Part shown: in pieces, positions 16,827-26,285 of the stretch
Layout of the letters: the number at the start of each line of letters is the position of its first letter
Position numbering within the stretch: the first letter of the stretch is position 1
Assembly (NCBI RefSeq): GCF_001571365.1
Contig: NZ_BCTQ01000025.1
Span: 32,564-96,563 of the forward strand
DNA length: 64,000 bases
Reading direction: 5' to 3'
Source of the DNA: Achromobacter denitrificans NBRC 15125
Lineage (GTDB): Bacteria; Pseudomonadota; Gammaproteobacteria; Burkholderiales; Burkholderiaceae_B
Notes under the pieces: generated by a model
What the model was told of the DNA's origin: nothing
Databases searched by the model: none
The model's input: the letters and a program-made list of their open reading frames with translations, nothing else
Translations under genes and position numbers: made by a program

Positions 16827-17606
16827 ATGCAGAACCATCAACGCGCGCATAGCTCGGCCCCCGTGCTGCTGGATGTGCAGGGGCTGCAGGTGGCCTACGG
16901 CAAGGCGCAGGTCGTGCACGGCGTGGACCTGCGCGTGCACCAGGGCGAGTTCGTGGTCATGCTGGGCCGCAATGGCGCCGGCAAGACCTCGATGCTGCAC
17001 GCGCTGGCCGGCCTGATCCCGAAGCGCGCCGGCCGGGTGGCGTTCAAGGGCAACGACATCAGCAACGCCGACGCGCGCACTACGGTGCGGGCCGGCATCA
17101 ACGTCGTGCTGGAGGGACACCGCGTCTTCACCGGCCTGACCGTGGAAGACAACCTGCTGCTGGGCACCTATGCCACTCACCGCCACGGCGACCGCGCGCG
17201 CCTGCCGCGCATCTATGAACTGTTCCCGGAACTGGCCGAGAAGCGCATGCAGCCGGCCTCGCGACTGAGCGGCGGGCAACAACAGATATTGGCCGTGGCG
17301 CAGGGAGTGATCGCCGAGCCCGCGCTGCTGATCCTCGACGAGCCGTCCGGCGGCCTGGCGCCCATGGTCGTGGACCGCATCCTCACGGTGGCCAAGGACC
17401 TCACCCGTACCGGCATGGCCGTGCTGCTGGTCGAGCAGCTGGTCAAGGAGGCCATGCGCTTCGCCGACTACTGCTACCTGGTCGAGACCGGCCACATCGG
17501 CGGCCAGGGCACGCCCGCCGAAGTGCAGGCCGGCGAACTGATCCAGCGCATCTACCTGGGCGGCCAGGCCACGCCTTCCTCCCATCCCGCAGGAGACGCA
17601 TCATGA
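16827..17606 (+). CDS. Liv-type ABC ATPase (LivF-like)
   Basis: A 259-residue ATPase with Walker A GRNGAGKTS, signature LSGGQQQ and Walker B LLILDEPSGGLAP, all canonical. It pairs with the LivG-like subunit to drive the LivH/LivM-like channel. The C-terminal stretch QAGELIQRIYLGG is typical of LivF. Its stop overlaps the next ATG (ATGA), so the enolase-superfamily enzyme that follows is translated with the transporter. Confidence 0.94.
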   Translation: MQNHQRAHSSAPVLLDVQGLQVAYGKAQVVHGVDLRVHQGEFVVMLGRNGAGKTSMLHALAGLIPKRAGRVAFKGNDISNADARTTVRAGINVVLEGHRVFTGLTVEDNLLLGTYATHRHGDRARLPRIYELFPELAEKRMQPASRLSGGQQQILAVAQGVIAEPALLILDEPSGGLAPMVVDRILTVAKDLTRTGMAVLLVEQLVKEAMRFADYCYLVETGHIGGQGTPAEVQAGELIQRIYLGGQATPSSHPAGDAS

Positions 17607-18700
17607 AGATCCTCGCCATCGAACCCATCGTCGTCTCGATTCCGTACCGCCACGACGGGCCGCCCACCGGCTTCGGCGGCACGGTGTGGTCGCAGCTCAA
17701 CTATCTGCTGGTGAAGGTCAGCACCGACGACGGGCTGATCGGCTGGGGCGAGGCGTTCGGCTACAACGCCATTCCCGCCACGCTGGCCGCGCTGGAAAAA
17801 ATCGTTGCGCCGCTGGCGATCGGCCGCGACGCCGGCGACATCGCGCAACTCATGGAGGACCTGAAGCGGCCGCTGCACATCTTCGGCCGCAACGGCCCGG
17901 TGATGTACGCGCTGTCGGGGCTGGACATCGCCCTGTGGGACCTGGCGGGCAAACGCGCGGGCATGCCCGTGTGCCGGCTGCTGGGCGCGGGGTCGCGCCG
18001 TTCGGTCACGGCCTACACCAGCCTGATGCGGCTGCATGAGCCCGCCACCGTGGCCACCGCGTGCGAACGCGCGCTGGAACGCGGTTTCCGCAGGCTGAAG
18101 CTGCACGAAGTCACCGTGCCCGCGGTGGCCGCGGCGCGCCAGGCGCTGGGCGCGGACGTCGACCTGATGCTCGACGTCAATTGCGCGTGGCCCGCCGACG
18201 AGGCGCTGCGCATGGCGCACCAGCTGGAACCCTATGGGCTCAAGTGGCTGGAAGAGCCGGTCTGGCCGCCCGAGGACGTCGCGGGGCTGGCGCGCCTGCG
18301 ACGCGAGGCGCGCATTCCGCTAGCCGCGGGCGAGAACGTCGGCAACGCCTGGGCCTTCCAGCCGCTCGCGGACTCGGGCGCGCTGGATTATTTCCAGCCC
18401 AGCATCACCAAGGTGGGCGGCATCAGCGAATTCCGCGCCGTGGCCGAAATGGCCCGCTCGCACGGCCGGGCGGTGGCGCCGCATTCGCCCTACTTCGGCC
18501 CGGGGCTGCTGGCCACGCTGCAGATGGCCGCGGTGTATCCCCACATCGGCGGCATCGAGATATTCGGCGTGCAGCTCGAATCGGGGCTGTTCGGCGAGGC
18601 CGGCCTGCCCGGTCCGGACGGCGAAGTGGCGATTCCCCAGGGCCCCGGCCTGGGCTGCGATCCCGACCCCGAGGTGATTGCGCGCTACCGCAAGGCCTGA
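17603..18700 (+). CDS. Enolase-superfamily enzyme 2 (muconate cycloisomerase/mandelate racemase family)
   Basis: A 365-residue paralogue, only distantly like the first. Ligands visible are Asp in LMLDVNCAW, Glu in LEEPVWPP and Glu in AAGENVGN; the base region reads RLKLHE (K-x-H instead of K-x-K), and SITKVGGIS and APHSPYFG supply a possible Lys and His on the other face. The two enzymes flank the transporter and may carry out successive steps or act on different isomers. The ATG overlaps the LivF-like stop by 4 bp. Confidence 0.9.
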   Translation: MKILAIEPIVVSIPYRHDGPPTGFGGTVWSQLNYLLVKVSTDDGLIGWGEAFGYNAIPATLAALEKIVAPLAIGRDAGDIAQLMEDLKRPLHIFGRNGPVMYALSGLDIALWDLAGKRAGMPVCRLLGAGSRRSVTAYTSLMRLHEPATVATACERALERGFRRLKLHEVTVPAVAAARQALGADVDLMLDVNCAWPADEALRMAHQLEPYGLKWLEEPVWPPEDVAGLARLRREARIPLAAGENVGNAWAFQPLADSGALDYFQPSITKVGGISEFRAVAEMARSHGRAVAPHSPYFGPGLLATLQMAAVYPHIGGIEIFGVQLESGLFGEAGLPGPDGEVAIPQGPGLGCDPDPEVIARYRKA

Positions 18701-18730
18701 CGGCGCGGGCCCCGGAACGCGCCCAGGGCC

Positions 18731-19624
18731 CTAGGCCTTGAATACCTGCGCCGCCACGTCCAGGAAGTTGCGCACGGCGGCGCTCTCGGCGGACGGCTTC
18801 CACGCCAGCGACAGGCCGATCGACGCGCTGGCGGGGAAGTCCGTAAGTTTTTTGTAGATGACGTGGCGGCTGCTGAAGCGCCGCGAGACCGACGGCACCA
18901 GGGCGATGCCGAAACCCGCCTCGACCAGGCTCAGCACGGTCTGCACCTGGATCGCCTCCTGCGTCACGCGCGGCATGAAGCCCCGCAGCTGGCAGGCGTG
19001 GATGGCGGCGGTGCGCAGCCCGGGAGCGTCCACGCCGGAGTACAGGATGAAGCCCTCGTCGGACAGGTCCTTGAGCCTGATCGTCGCGCGCTGCGCGAGG
19101 GGATTGCTCTTGGGCACCGCCAGCACGAAGGTCTCGGTGAGGAGCGTGGCCAGGCGCGTGTTCTGGCCGATCGCCACCGGCACGCGAACCACGCCGATGT
19201 CCATCACGCCTTCCTCGATGCTTTGCATGACGCTGATCGAGATCGCTTCGCGCAGTTCCAGCTCCACGCGCGGGTACAGCGCGCGAAAGCGCGGCAACAA
19301 ACGCGGCAGCACCTCGTGCGTGGCCGAGCCCACGAAGCCGATGCGCAAGGTGCCCAGGTCGCCGGTGGAGGCTGCGCGCGCGGCCTGGCGGAACTGCGCC
19401 GCGTGGAACAGCGCGCGCCGCGCCTCGGCCAGCGCGGCCTCGCCGCTTTCGGTGAGCTTGACGCCGTCCTTGCCGCGCGAAAACAGGGTGACTCCCACCT
19501 CGGCCTCCAGCTTGCGTATCGAGACGGACAAGGGCGGCTGCGCCATGTGCAGCTTTTCGGCCGCGCGGCGGAAATTGAGCGTTTCCGCCAGCGTCAGAAA
19601 CTGCTGAAAGTGCTTGAAGTCCAT
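18731..19624 (-). CDS. LysR-family regulator of the adjacent catabolic cluster
   Basis: A 297-residue LysR regulator. The winged HTH (1-60) has FRRAAEKLHMAQPPLSVSIR, and the effector domain spans about 88-290. It converges with the transporter/enolase-superfamily operon (30 bp between stops). A GATA-N9-TATC site 20 bp upstream of its ATG matches two sites in the crotonase/dehydrogenase promoter 12 kb away, so it most likely controls both and itself. The effector is presumably the cluster's substrate or an intermediate. Confidence 0.93.
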   Translation of the reverse strand: MDFKHFQQFLTLAETLNFRRAAEKLHMAQPPLSVSIRKLEAEVGVTLFSRGKDGVKLTESGEAALAEARRALFHAAQFRQAARAASTGDLGTLRIGFVGSATHEVLPRLLPRFRALYPRVELELREAISISVMQSIEEGVMDIGVVRVPVAIGQNTRLATLLTETFVLAVPKSNPLAQRATIRLKDLSDEGFILYSGVDAPGLRTAAIHACQLRGFMPRVTQEAIQVQTVLSLVEAGFGIALVPSVSRRFSSRHVIYKKLTDFPASASIGLSLAWKPSAESAAVRNFLDVAAQVFKA

Positions 19625-20010
19625 GTTCCCCTCCGACTTTCCTGATATCAGGATCGTATCGGCCTTTCAGAAAATAATATTCGAACGGCTTTTTTTATCA
19701 GCCTTATTCTGCCTCATCGGCGACGCTGCGTCGCCATGAAAAGCGGCCGCGCCAACAAACCCGAGGACCGGGGCGCAATCTCCTGCCGGCACGAAGCCGC
19801 CGCCAACATGGCCGAGGCCCGAGGCAGGCTGACGGGGCGCGCGGGCCGGCCGGACCCGTTGGCGGCGAAGATACGAAATAGACCGCCCCGCTTGCGGCAA
19901 TGCCGTCGACAGGCTTAGGATGGAGTCAGGCCGCCCCGCCGCGCATCCCCAGGGCTCGCGCCGGGGCGCCGGACCGGGGTTCGACTTCACCAGCGATTCG
20001 GGAGCACATC
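19625..20010. other. Non-coding stretch between lysR and the CBS gene
   Basis: It holds the lysR promoter: an AT-rich -10-like block at about 19670-19685 and the operator at 19644-19660. It also has a 7-bp stem-loop GGCGACG-CTG-CGTCGCC (19719-19735) and the leader of the CBS gene. A 60-codon open frame at 19736 has no ribosome site and an arginine-rich composition typical of chance frames. Confidence 0.5.
19644..19660 (-). promoter_or_regulatory. LysR-type site (GATA-N9-TATC), copy 3, and CCTGATATCAGG palindrome
   Basis: GATATCAGGATCGTATC has the same GATA-N9-TATC layout as the two sites in the 7148-7380 region. It overlaps a 12-bp palindrome CCTGATATCAGG (19641-19652). Its place close to the lysR start fits negative autoregulation. 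Confidence 0.55.
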
Positions 20011-20451
20011 GTGAAGACAGTTGCTGAGCTTCTCAGGGAAAAGGCCAACCATTCCGTCGTGACGGTTTCACCGGACTCGTCGGTCTTCGATGCCATCAAG
20101 ACCATGGCGGAACGCGGCATCGGCGCCGTGGTGGTGGTCCAGGGCGACGCCGTGCTGGGCATGCTGACCGAGCGCGACTACGCCCGCAAGATCGTCCTGC
20201 AGGACCGCTCATCGCGAACCACGAAGGTCCGGGACATCATGACCGATTCGGTGTATTACGTCAGCCGCACGGACACCCGCGAGCACTGCATGGCGATGAT
20301 GACCGAACGGCATTTCCGTCATCTGCCCGTCATCGAGGACGGCAAGCTGATCGGCCTGCTGTCCATCGGCGACCTGGTCAAGGACGTCATGAGCGAACAG
20401 AAGTTCATCATCCACGAACTCGAACGCTACATCACCGGCGAACGCGGCTGA
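20011..20451 (+). CDS. CBS-domain pair protein
   Basis: A 146-residue Bateman-module protein. CBS1 covers about 1-60 (SVFDAIKTMAERGIGAVVVV) and CBS2 about 70-130 (VRDIMTDSVYYV... FRHLPVIEDGKLIGLLS), followed by a short helix. I chose GTG (VKTVAELL) because family members start here and GGGAG lies 8 bases upstream; an in-frame ATG 111 bp further up would add a low-complexity segment. It probably binds AMP/ATP; no partner is visible. Confidence 0.88.
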   Translation: MKTVAELLREKANHSVVTVSPDSSVFDAIKTMAERGIGAVVVVQGDAVLGMLTERDYARKIVLQDRSSRTTKVRDIMTDSVYYVSRTDTREHCMAMMTERHFRHLPVIEDGKLIGLLSIGDLVKDVMSEQKFIIHELERYITGERG

Positions 20452-20520
20452 CGCGATCGGCGCGCCGCGGGCGCGCCGGCCCCTGGCCCTTGCGGGCGGT
20501 CGCGTCCGCGGGCGCCGGCC
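20452..20520. other. GC-rich convergent intergenic stem-loops
   Basis: The gap between the converging CBS and permease genes contains GGCGCGCC-GCG-GGCGCGCC and GGGCGCCGGCCC-type self-complementary stretches. They could end both transcripts, but there is no T tract. Confidence 0.3.
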
Positions 20521-21285
20521 CTAGCCCGCCGCGAGCGTCCTGAACGCCGGCACGATCAGCCCCAGCCCGGCGGCCAGCAGCAGCACGAACACCATGCGCT
20601 TGACGGTCTTCATCGACCCGGCGGTGGCATAGCGGCGCGCAACCCAGGTCACCCCGATCACGATGGGCAGCGCCAGCACGCTCAGCCAGAACGACGACGC
20701 CATGAACTCGCCCTGCCCCGTCACCAGGGTCAAGCGCACCACCGCGTTGAGCGAAAACAGGATCAGCAGGCTGTTGCGGATCGCGGCCAGCGGCAGGGGT
20801 TGGCGGTACAGGTGATAGACCATGGGCGGGCCGGCGCTGGAAAACAGGCCACCCAGCACGCCCGATACGGCGCCGAAGAACAGGAATGACTTGCGCGACG
20901 ACACGCGCGCCAGGGGCTGCGCGCGGGCCACCAGCAGCACGGCGCAGGCCAGGATGGTGACGCCCAGCAGCAGTTGCAGCAGCACGGCCATCGATCCGCT
21001 GATCCAGGCCAGCGCGGCCACGCCCACCGCCACGCCCGCCAGGCTGCTGATCATGGCGGGCCGGATCAGCGACCAGTTCACCTGCGGCTTGGCGCGAGCC
21101 AGCGTCACGGCGGCGTTCACCAGCGACAGCACGCTGACCACATTGGCCACCTCGGACACGGACGCCAGCTGGAAGACGCCCGACAGGCCCAGCAGCACCA
21201 GGCCGAACGCGAAGCCCGTCATCGTCTGCGCATAGGTGGCGAGCGCCACGCAGGCGAGGAACAGCAAATGTTGGGAAATACTCAT
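20521..21285 (-). CDS. TSUP (TauE/SafE) family membrane permease
   Basis: A 254-residue membrane protein with about eight hydrophobic segments and the duplicated TSUP architecture (FGLVLLGLSGVFQLASVSEV in the first half, FGAVSGVLGGLFSSAGPPMV in the second). Family members export or import sulfite, sulfoacetate and other organosulfur anions. The start MSISQHLL begins the first span. No linked sulfur gene is present, so the substrate is open. Confidence 0.88.
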   Translation of the reverse strand: MSISQHLLFLACVALATYAQTMTGFAFGLVLLGLSGVFQLASVSEVANVVSVLSLVNAAVTLARAKPQVNWSLIRPAMISSLAGVAVGVAALAWISGSMAVLLQLLLGVTILACAVLLVARAQPLARVSSRKSFLFFGAVSGVLGGLFSSAGPPMVYHLYRQPLPLAAIRNSLLILFSLNAVVRLTLVTGQGEFMASSFWLSVLALPIVIGVTWVARRYATAGSMKTVKRMVFVLLLAAGLGLIVPAFRTLAAG

Positions 21286-21553
21286 GCTTAAGGGAAGAGC
21301 CTGGCCTGCCTCGGCTCTGCCCGGCGTCGCGCATGGGCGCGGCATGGGAGCGGATCGACGGGGGGAACGGCGTGCTGAAGGGGCTGCTGGGTCTGCTTTT
21401 TCTCGGTGGCGATGATAGCACCGGCCCGCCGGCGCCCGGCCTCCGGGGGGTAGCCACACACTCTGTCACAAATGGATGCGCTCTGCACCCCGTCCCCTCC
21501 GGCGTCCCGCTATCCTTGCCGCCCTGCCACCCGCTGCGCTCCGCCCCGCGCCA

Positions 21554-22438
21554 ATGACGCCCCGACAGACCACGATCAATACGGTGACCCTGACCTGCTC
21601 CACCTGCGGCAGCGCCCAGTTCACCAAGCTGGACACCAACGAGTACCGGTGCAGCCATTGCCACGCCGTAACGCTGGTCGAAGACAACGTCGCCCAGCGC
21701 CTGGAGAAGATCCTGCGCGGCATGCAGGCGCCGCCGCCGTCGCGGCCCGGCCCCGGCGCCCTGGCGGCGATCGCCGTCACCGTCGCGGCGGCCATCGCGA
21801 TCCCGGTGGCGATCTCGCTCCTGGGCTCCGGCTCGGACACGCGCAGCGTGCCGCGCCAGCCGCCGCCCCCGTCCATCGACGCCACGCTGGTCAAGCTGAC
21901 CGACGTACAGGAGGTCGAGACGCGGGGCCGCCGCCAGCTCGTCATGATCGTGCGCAACGACACCGGCAGGAAGATCGAGATGCCGCGGGTCACGGCGTCG
22001 TTTTTCCAGGGCGAGCTGTCGCTGTCGTCCACCTCGGGCTCCGCCTCGGCGCGCTCGCTGCAGCCGGGGGAGTACGCGCCCATGACGGTGTCGGCGCCGG
22101 ACAAGGCCTACACCCGCTATACGCTGCAAGTCGCCGCGCCCGCCCTCGCCCGCGGCCAGAACAACGACGTCGCCGCCAGCAAGGTCCAGTTGGTGCGCAA
22201 CGACGGCAATTACCGCCTCGTCGGCCTGCTGAAAAACAACGGGGCCCAGGCCGCCAACAGCAGCCAGGTCACGGTCATGCTGTACGGCGACGACGGCAGG
22301 CTGATCGGCATGGGCAACGGCTACGGCGCCGCCAGCCCGCTCGCGCCCGGCGCGCTGACCGCCTTCGACGTGCGCTGCGAAATGCTGACCGACGGCCAGG
22401 TCGCCTCCTACGACTACATGGTGCAAAGTGAACGCTAG
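21554..22438 (+). CDS. Zinc-ribbon, single-span protein with FxLYD-like domains
   Basis: I do not recognise a named gene. The 294-residue protein has an N-terminal zinc ribbon (C-STC-G ... C-SHC-H, residues about 14-38), a membrane span near 66-90 (ALAAIAVTVAAAIAIPVA), and two beta-rich domains. The first (about 110-190) covers RRQLVMIVRNDTGRKIEM and the second (about 210-290) SSQVTVMLYGDDGRLIGMG, then LAPGALTAFDV, an FxLYD-like pattern. The ribbon is cytosolic, so the beta domains are periplasmic. The start was set at MTPRQ, just before the ribbon. It overlaps the next gene. Confidence 0.8.
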   Translation: MTPRQTTINTVTLTCSTCGSAQFTKLDTNEYRCSHCHAVTLVEDNVAQRLEKILRGMQAPPPSRPGPGALAAIAVTVAAAIAIPVAISLLGSGSDTRSVPRQPPPPSIDATLVKLTDVQEVETRGRRQLVMIVRNDTGRKIEMPRVTASFFQGELSLSSTSGSASARSLQPGEYAPMTVSAPDKAYTRYTLQVAAPALARGQNNDVAASKVQLVRNDGNYRLVGLLKNNGAQAANSSQVTVMLYGDDGRLIGMGNGYGAASPLAPGALTAFDVRCEMLTDGQVASYDYMVQSER

Positions 22439-23324
22439 CCATTCCGACTCCAAGGGCCTGTCCCGGCCGGCCGCCGCCGGACTGGCGCTGATCCTGCTGG
22501 CCGCCGGCGGCTACGCGCTGTGGAAATACACCAGCGTGCTGCCCTGGAGCGCGCGCCCCGCCACCCCGCCCGCGCCGGCGTCCGCGCCCGCTCCGGCCCG
22601 CGAAGACGCCCCCCCGAGCCGCATCGTGCGCGTCAGCCCCGCCAACCCGCGGGTGATCGACCACGTGCGCCTGAGCACCGAAGAACTGCTGGATCCGGAT
22701 TTCGCCCTGTTCGATCCGGCCGCCCTCAAGCTGTCGCCGCCGCGCCGGCTGCTCGACGAGATCGAACGCCCGGTCCTGTACGCGGAGGTGGTGAATACCA
22801 GCGATGCCTACGTCGCCCTGGCGCCCAAGGCGACGATCACGGTGTTCGACGGCTCGCGCGCGCTGAGCCTGCGGCAGGACTGGAGCCTGCCCGCCCGCCT
22901 CTACCCGGGCGAGCGGGTGCCGGTGGCGCTGGTCGGCCGCGTCGAACGCTACACCGAGGTCAAGACCGACTGGCTGCCCGCCAAGCGCGCCGCCCTGCCC
23001 GGCCCGCGCCCCAAGCTGGCCGTCTCGGTGGAGAACACCGAGGCGCAGGTCGGCACGGGCACGCTGAACTTCAGCTACCGCTTCCGTTACAAGTACGTGA
23101 CCGTGCACGGACGGGCGCGCAACGAGAGCGCGTCCGAGGTCGAGAACGTCAAGGTCTGGGTGAGCCTGTACGACGCCCAGGACAAGCTGTCCGGCGCCAC
23201 CTTCCGGGAACTGCGGCTGCCCAAGCTCAAGCCCGGCGAGAGCGCCCCGTTCCAGGTCGACGTGAAGCAGTACGGCGGCAATTTCGCCCGGGTGGAAATC
23301 GTTTACGACGCCGACGCGCGCTAA
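22428..23324 (+). CDS. Single-span membrane protein with FxLYD-like domains
   Basis: Unrecognised, 298 residues. A short cytosolic N terminus is followed by a span at about 13-33 (AAAGLALILLAAGGYALW), a Pro/Ala linker (45-65) and two beta domains: one with YAEVVNTSDAYVALAP (about 110-170) and one with ARNESASEVENVKVWVSLYD, ending KPGESAPFQVDV (about 220-290). The GTG start overlaps the previous gene by 11 bp, so the two are coupled. The matching domain plan suggests they work together at the periplasmic face. Confidence 0.78.
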   Translation: MNASHSDSKGLSRPAAAGLALILLAAGGYALWKYTSVLPWSARPATPPAPASAPAPAREDAPPSRIVRVSPANPRVIDHVRLSTEELLDPDFALFDPAALKLSPPRRLLDEIERPVLYAEVVNTSDAYVALAPKATITVFDGSRALSLRQDWSLPARLYPGERVPVALVGRVERYTEVKTDWLPAKRAALPGPRPKLAVSVENTEAQVGTGTLNFSYRFRYKYVTVHGRARNESASEVENVKVWVSLYDAQDKLSGATFRELRLPKLKPGESAPFQVDVKQYGGNFARVEIVYDADAR

Positions 23325-23382
23325 CGGCGCCGCCCGCGCCCGCCGCCGGCGCGTCGCCCTTAAGCAACAGCTATGAAGCCAA

Positions 23383-23435
23383 GTCTTATATAAGATATAA
23401 GACATTTGCTTGCGTCCCCCTGTTCCCTCTACAAT
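23383..23435 (+). promoter_or_regulatory. acnB promoter and operator
   Basis: GTCTTATA-TAAGA-TATAAGAC (23383-23403) is a perfect 8-bp inverted repeat with a nested TCTTATATAAGA palindrome. A likely -35 (TTGCTT, 23406-23411) and -10 (TACAAT, 23430-23435) with an 18-bp spacer follow at once. The same sequence with two changes stands in front of acnA. A protein bound here would overlap the -35, so repression is the simplest reading. Confidence 0.6.
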
Positions 23436-23481
23436 CCCCGCCAACAACCCTTCTTCCAACCCGACTTTGAGCAGGCCTCAC

Positions 23482-26073
23482 ATGCTGGATAACTACCGCC
23501 AACACGTCGCCGAACGCGCGGCCCTGGGGATCCCCCCGCTGCCCCTTACGGCCAAACAAACCGCTGAACTGATCGAACTGCTGAAGAACCCGCCCGCTGG
23601 CGAAGAGCAGAACCTGGTCGAGCTGCTGACCCATCGCGTGCCGGCCGGCGTGGACGATGCCGCCAAGGTCAAGGCCTCCTATCTGGCCGCCGTGGCGCTG
23701 GGCAAGGAAGCTTGTGCGCTGATCAGCCGTGCCAAGGCGACGGAACTGCTGGGCACCATGCTCGGCGGCTACAACATTGGCCCGCTGGTCGAACTGCTGG
23801 ACGACGCGGAAATCGGCACCATCGCCGCCGATGCGCTGAAGAAGACCCTGCTGATGTTCGACGCCTTCCACGACGTGAAGGAAAAGGCGGACCGCGGCAA
23901 CGCCAACGCCAAGTCCGTGATGCAGAGCTGGGCCGACGCCGAATGGTTCACCAGCCGCCCGGAACTGCCGGAAAGCCTGACCATCACCGTCTTCAAGGTG
24001 CCTGGCGAAACCAACACCGACGACCTGTCGCCGGCGCCCGACGCCACGACCCGTCCCGACATCCCCATGCACGCCCTGGCGATGCTGAAGAACAAGCGTG
24101 ACGGCGCGGCCTTCGAACCGGAAGAAGACGGCAAGCGCGGCCCGGTCAAGTTCATCGAATCGCTGAAGGACAAGGGCCACCTGGTCGCCTACGTGGGCGA
24201 CGTGGTCGGCACCGGCTCCTCGCGCAAATCGGCCACCAACTCGGTGCTGTGGTTCACCGGCGAAGACATCCCCTTCGTGCCGAACAAGCGTTTCGGCGGC
24301 GTGTGCCTGGGCAACAAGATCGCCCCGATCTTCTACAACACGATGGAAGACGCCGGCGCCCTGCCGATCGAACTCGACGTCTCCAAGATGGAGATGGGCG
24401 ACGTGGTCGAACTGCGCCCCTATGAAGGCAAAGCCATCAAGAACGGCGAAGTCATCGCCGAATTCGAAGTGAAGTCCGACGTGCTGTTCGACGAAGTGCG
24501 CGCCGGCGGCCGCATTCCGCTGATCATCGGCCGCGGCCTGACGGCCAAGGCGCGCGAAGCGCTGGGCCTGGCCCCGTCGACGCTGTTCCGCCTGCCGAAG
24601 GATCCGGCCGACACGGGCAAGGGCTACACCCTGGCCCAGAAGATGGTCGGCCGCGCCTGCGGCCTGCCGGAAGGCCGCGGCATCCGCCCGGGCACCTACT
24701 GCGAACCGAAGATGACCTCGGTGGGCAGCCAGGACACCACCGGCCCCATGACCCGCGACGAGCTGAAGGACCTGGCCTGCCTGGGCTTCTCGGCCGACCT
24801 GGTGATGCAGTCGTTCTGCCACACCGCCGCCTATCCCAAGCCCGTGGACGTGAAGACGCACCACACGCTGCCGGAATTCATCAGCACCCGCGGCGGCGTT
24901 TCGCTGCGCCCGGGCGACGGCGTGATCCACTCGTGGCTGAACCGCATGCTGCTGCCCGACACCGTCGGCACCGGCGGCGACTCGCACACCCGCTTCCCCA
25001 TCGGCATCTCGTTCCCGGCCGGCTCGGGCCTGGTCGCCTTCGCCGCCGCCACGGGCGTGATGCCCCTGGACATGCCGGAATCGGTGCTGGTCCGCTTCAA
25101 GGGCAAGCTGCAGCCCGGCGTCACCCTGCGCGACCTGGTCAACGCCATCCCGCTGTACGCCATCAAGCAAGGCCTGCTGACGGTCGCCAAGCAAGGCAAG
25201 AAGAACATCTTCTCCGGCCGCATCCTGGAAATCGAAGGCCTGCCCGACCTGAAGGTCGAACAAGCCTTCGAACTGTCGGACGCTTCCGCCGAACGTTCGG
25301 CCGCCGGCTGCTCGGTGCGCCTGAACAAGGAACCGATCATCGAGTACATCAACAGCAACATCGTGATGCTGAAGTGGATGATCGCCAACGGCTATGAAGA
25401 CGAGCGCACGCTGGGCCGCCGCATCAAGGCGATGGAAGCCTGGCTGGCCGATCCCAAGCTGCTGGAGCCGGACGCCGACGCCGAATACGCCGCCGTCATC
25501 GAAATCGACCTGGCCGACGTGCACGAGCCCATCGTGGCCTGCCCGAACGACCCGGACGACGTGAAGACGCTGTCGGAAGTCGCCGGCGCCAAGATCGACG
25601 AAGTGTTCATCGGCAGCTGCATGACCAATATCGGCCACTTCCGCGCGGCGTCCAAGCTGCTCGAAGGCAAGCGCGACATCCCGGTCAAGCTGTGGGTCGC
25701 CCCGCCGACCAAGATGGACGCCACGCAGCTGACCGAGGAAGGCCATTACGGCGTGTTCGGCACCGCCGGCGCCCGCACGGAAATGCCGGGTTGCTCGCTG
25801 TGCATGGGCAACCAGGCGCAAGTCCGCGAAGGCGCGACCGTCATGTCGACCAGCACCCGCAACTTCCCGAACCGCCTGGGCAAGAACACCAACGTGTACC
25901 TGGGTTCGGCCGAACTGGCCGCCATCTGCTCGAAGCTGGGCCGCATCCCGACCAAGGACGAGTACATGGCCGACATGGGCGTCATCAACAAGAGCGGCGA
26001 CCAGATCTACCAGTACCTGAACTTCGACAAGATCGCCGACTACAAGGACGTGGCCGACGTCATCGAAGTCTAA
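23482..26073 (+). CDS. acnB: Aconitate hydratase B
   Basis: The 863-residue bifunctional aconitase 2/2-methylisocitrate dehydratase interconverts citrate and isocitrate in the TCA cycle. The AcnB order of domains is seen: the N-terminal HEAT-like domain ([14 protein letters not shown]), then the swivel domain, then the catalytic domains. The [4Fe-4S] ligands are C713 ([10 protein letters not shown]), C771 and C774 (GCSLCMGNQ). Length is that of E. coli AcnB (865). The ATG was chosen to match the family N terminus rather than the upstream ATG at 23410. It is followed by a strong terminator. Codon use is very biased, as for an abundant protein. Confidence 0.98.
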   Translation: MLDNYRQHVAERAALGIPPLPLTAKQTAELIELLKNPPAGEEQNLVELLTHRVPAGVDDAAKVKASYLAAVALGKEACALISRAKATELLGTMLGGYNIGPLVELLDDAEIGTIAADALKKTLLMFDAFHDVKEKADRGNANAKSVMQSWADAEWFTSRPELPESLTITVFKVPGETNTDDLSPAPDATTRPDIPMHALAMLKNKRDGAAFEPEEDGKRGPVKFIESLKDKGHLVAYVGDVVGTGSSRKSATNSVLWFTGEDIPFVPNKRFGGVCLGNKIAPIFYNTMEDAGALPIELDVSKMEMGDVVELRPYEGKAIKNGEVIAEFEVKSDVLFDEVRAGGRIPLIIGRGLTAKAREALGLAPSTLFRLPKDPADTGKGYTLAQKMVGRACGLPEGRGIRPGTYCEPKMTSVGSQDTTGPMTRDELKDLACLGFSADLVMQSFCHTAAYPKPVDVKTHHTLPEFISTRGGVSLRPGDGVIHSWLNRMLLPDTVGTGGDSHTRFPIGISFPAGSGLVAFAAATGVMPLDMPESVLVRFKGKLQPGVTLRDLVNAIPLYAIKQGLLTVAKQGKKNIFSGRILEIEGLPDLKVEQAFELSDASAERSAAGCSVRLNKEPIIEYINSNIVMLKWMIANGYEDERTLGRRIKAMEAWLADPKLLEPDADAEYAAVIEIDLADVHEPIVACPNDPDDVKTLSEVAGAKIDEVFIGSCMTNIGHFRAASKLLEGKRDIPVKLWVAPPTKMDATQLTEEGHYGVFGTAGARTEMPGCSLCMGNQAQVREGATVMSTSTRNFPNRLGKNTNVYLGSAELAAICSKLGRIPTKDEYMADMGVINKSGDQIYQYLNFDKIADYKDVADVIEV

Positions 26074-26120
26074 GCGGCCCGCGGGCTCAGCCCGCGCCCG
26101 CCAGGCACAGGCCTGCAAGA

Positions 26121-26152
26121 CAGCCCCGGATCGCTCCGGGGCTGTTTTTTTT
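26121..26152 (+). terminator. Rho-independent terminator of acnB
   Basis: CAGCCCCGGA-TCGC-TCCGGGGCTG stem followed by eight T residues, 48 bp after the acnB stop. Confidence 0.92.
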
Positions 26153-26285
26153 GCGCCGCGGACGGGCGCCGCCATGCCCTGCGCAGCGAAAATCGATACG
26201 TTTCAATACAATCGCGGTAACCATTGACACAAATCAGCGCCGCCGGGGAAGCCCCGGCCCTCGCGTCCAGGAGGAAGCCTCGCCA

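Noticed and set aside
19736..19918. A 60-codon plus-strand frame upstream of the CBS gene
   Set aside because: No ribosome site, arginine-rich chance composition and no recognisable motif.
20432..22453. A 673-codon minus-strand frame over the TSUP and zinc-ribbon region
   Set aside because: It crosses a real minus-strand permease in another frame and is antisense to the zinc-ribbon gene; composition is that of a shadow.
23386..26175. A 929-codon minus-strand frame antisense to acnB
   Set aside because: Shadow of a highly biased aconitase gene; no ribosome site or motif.
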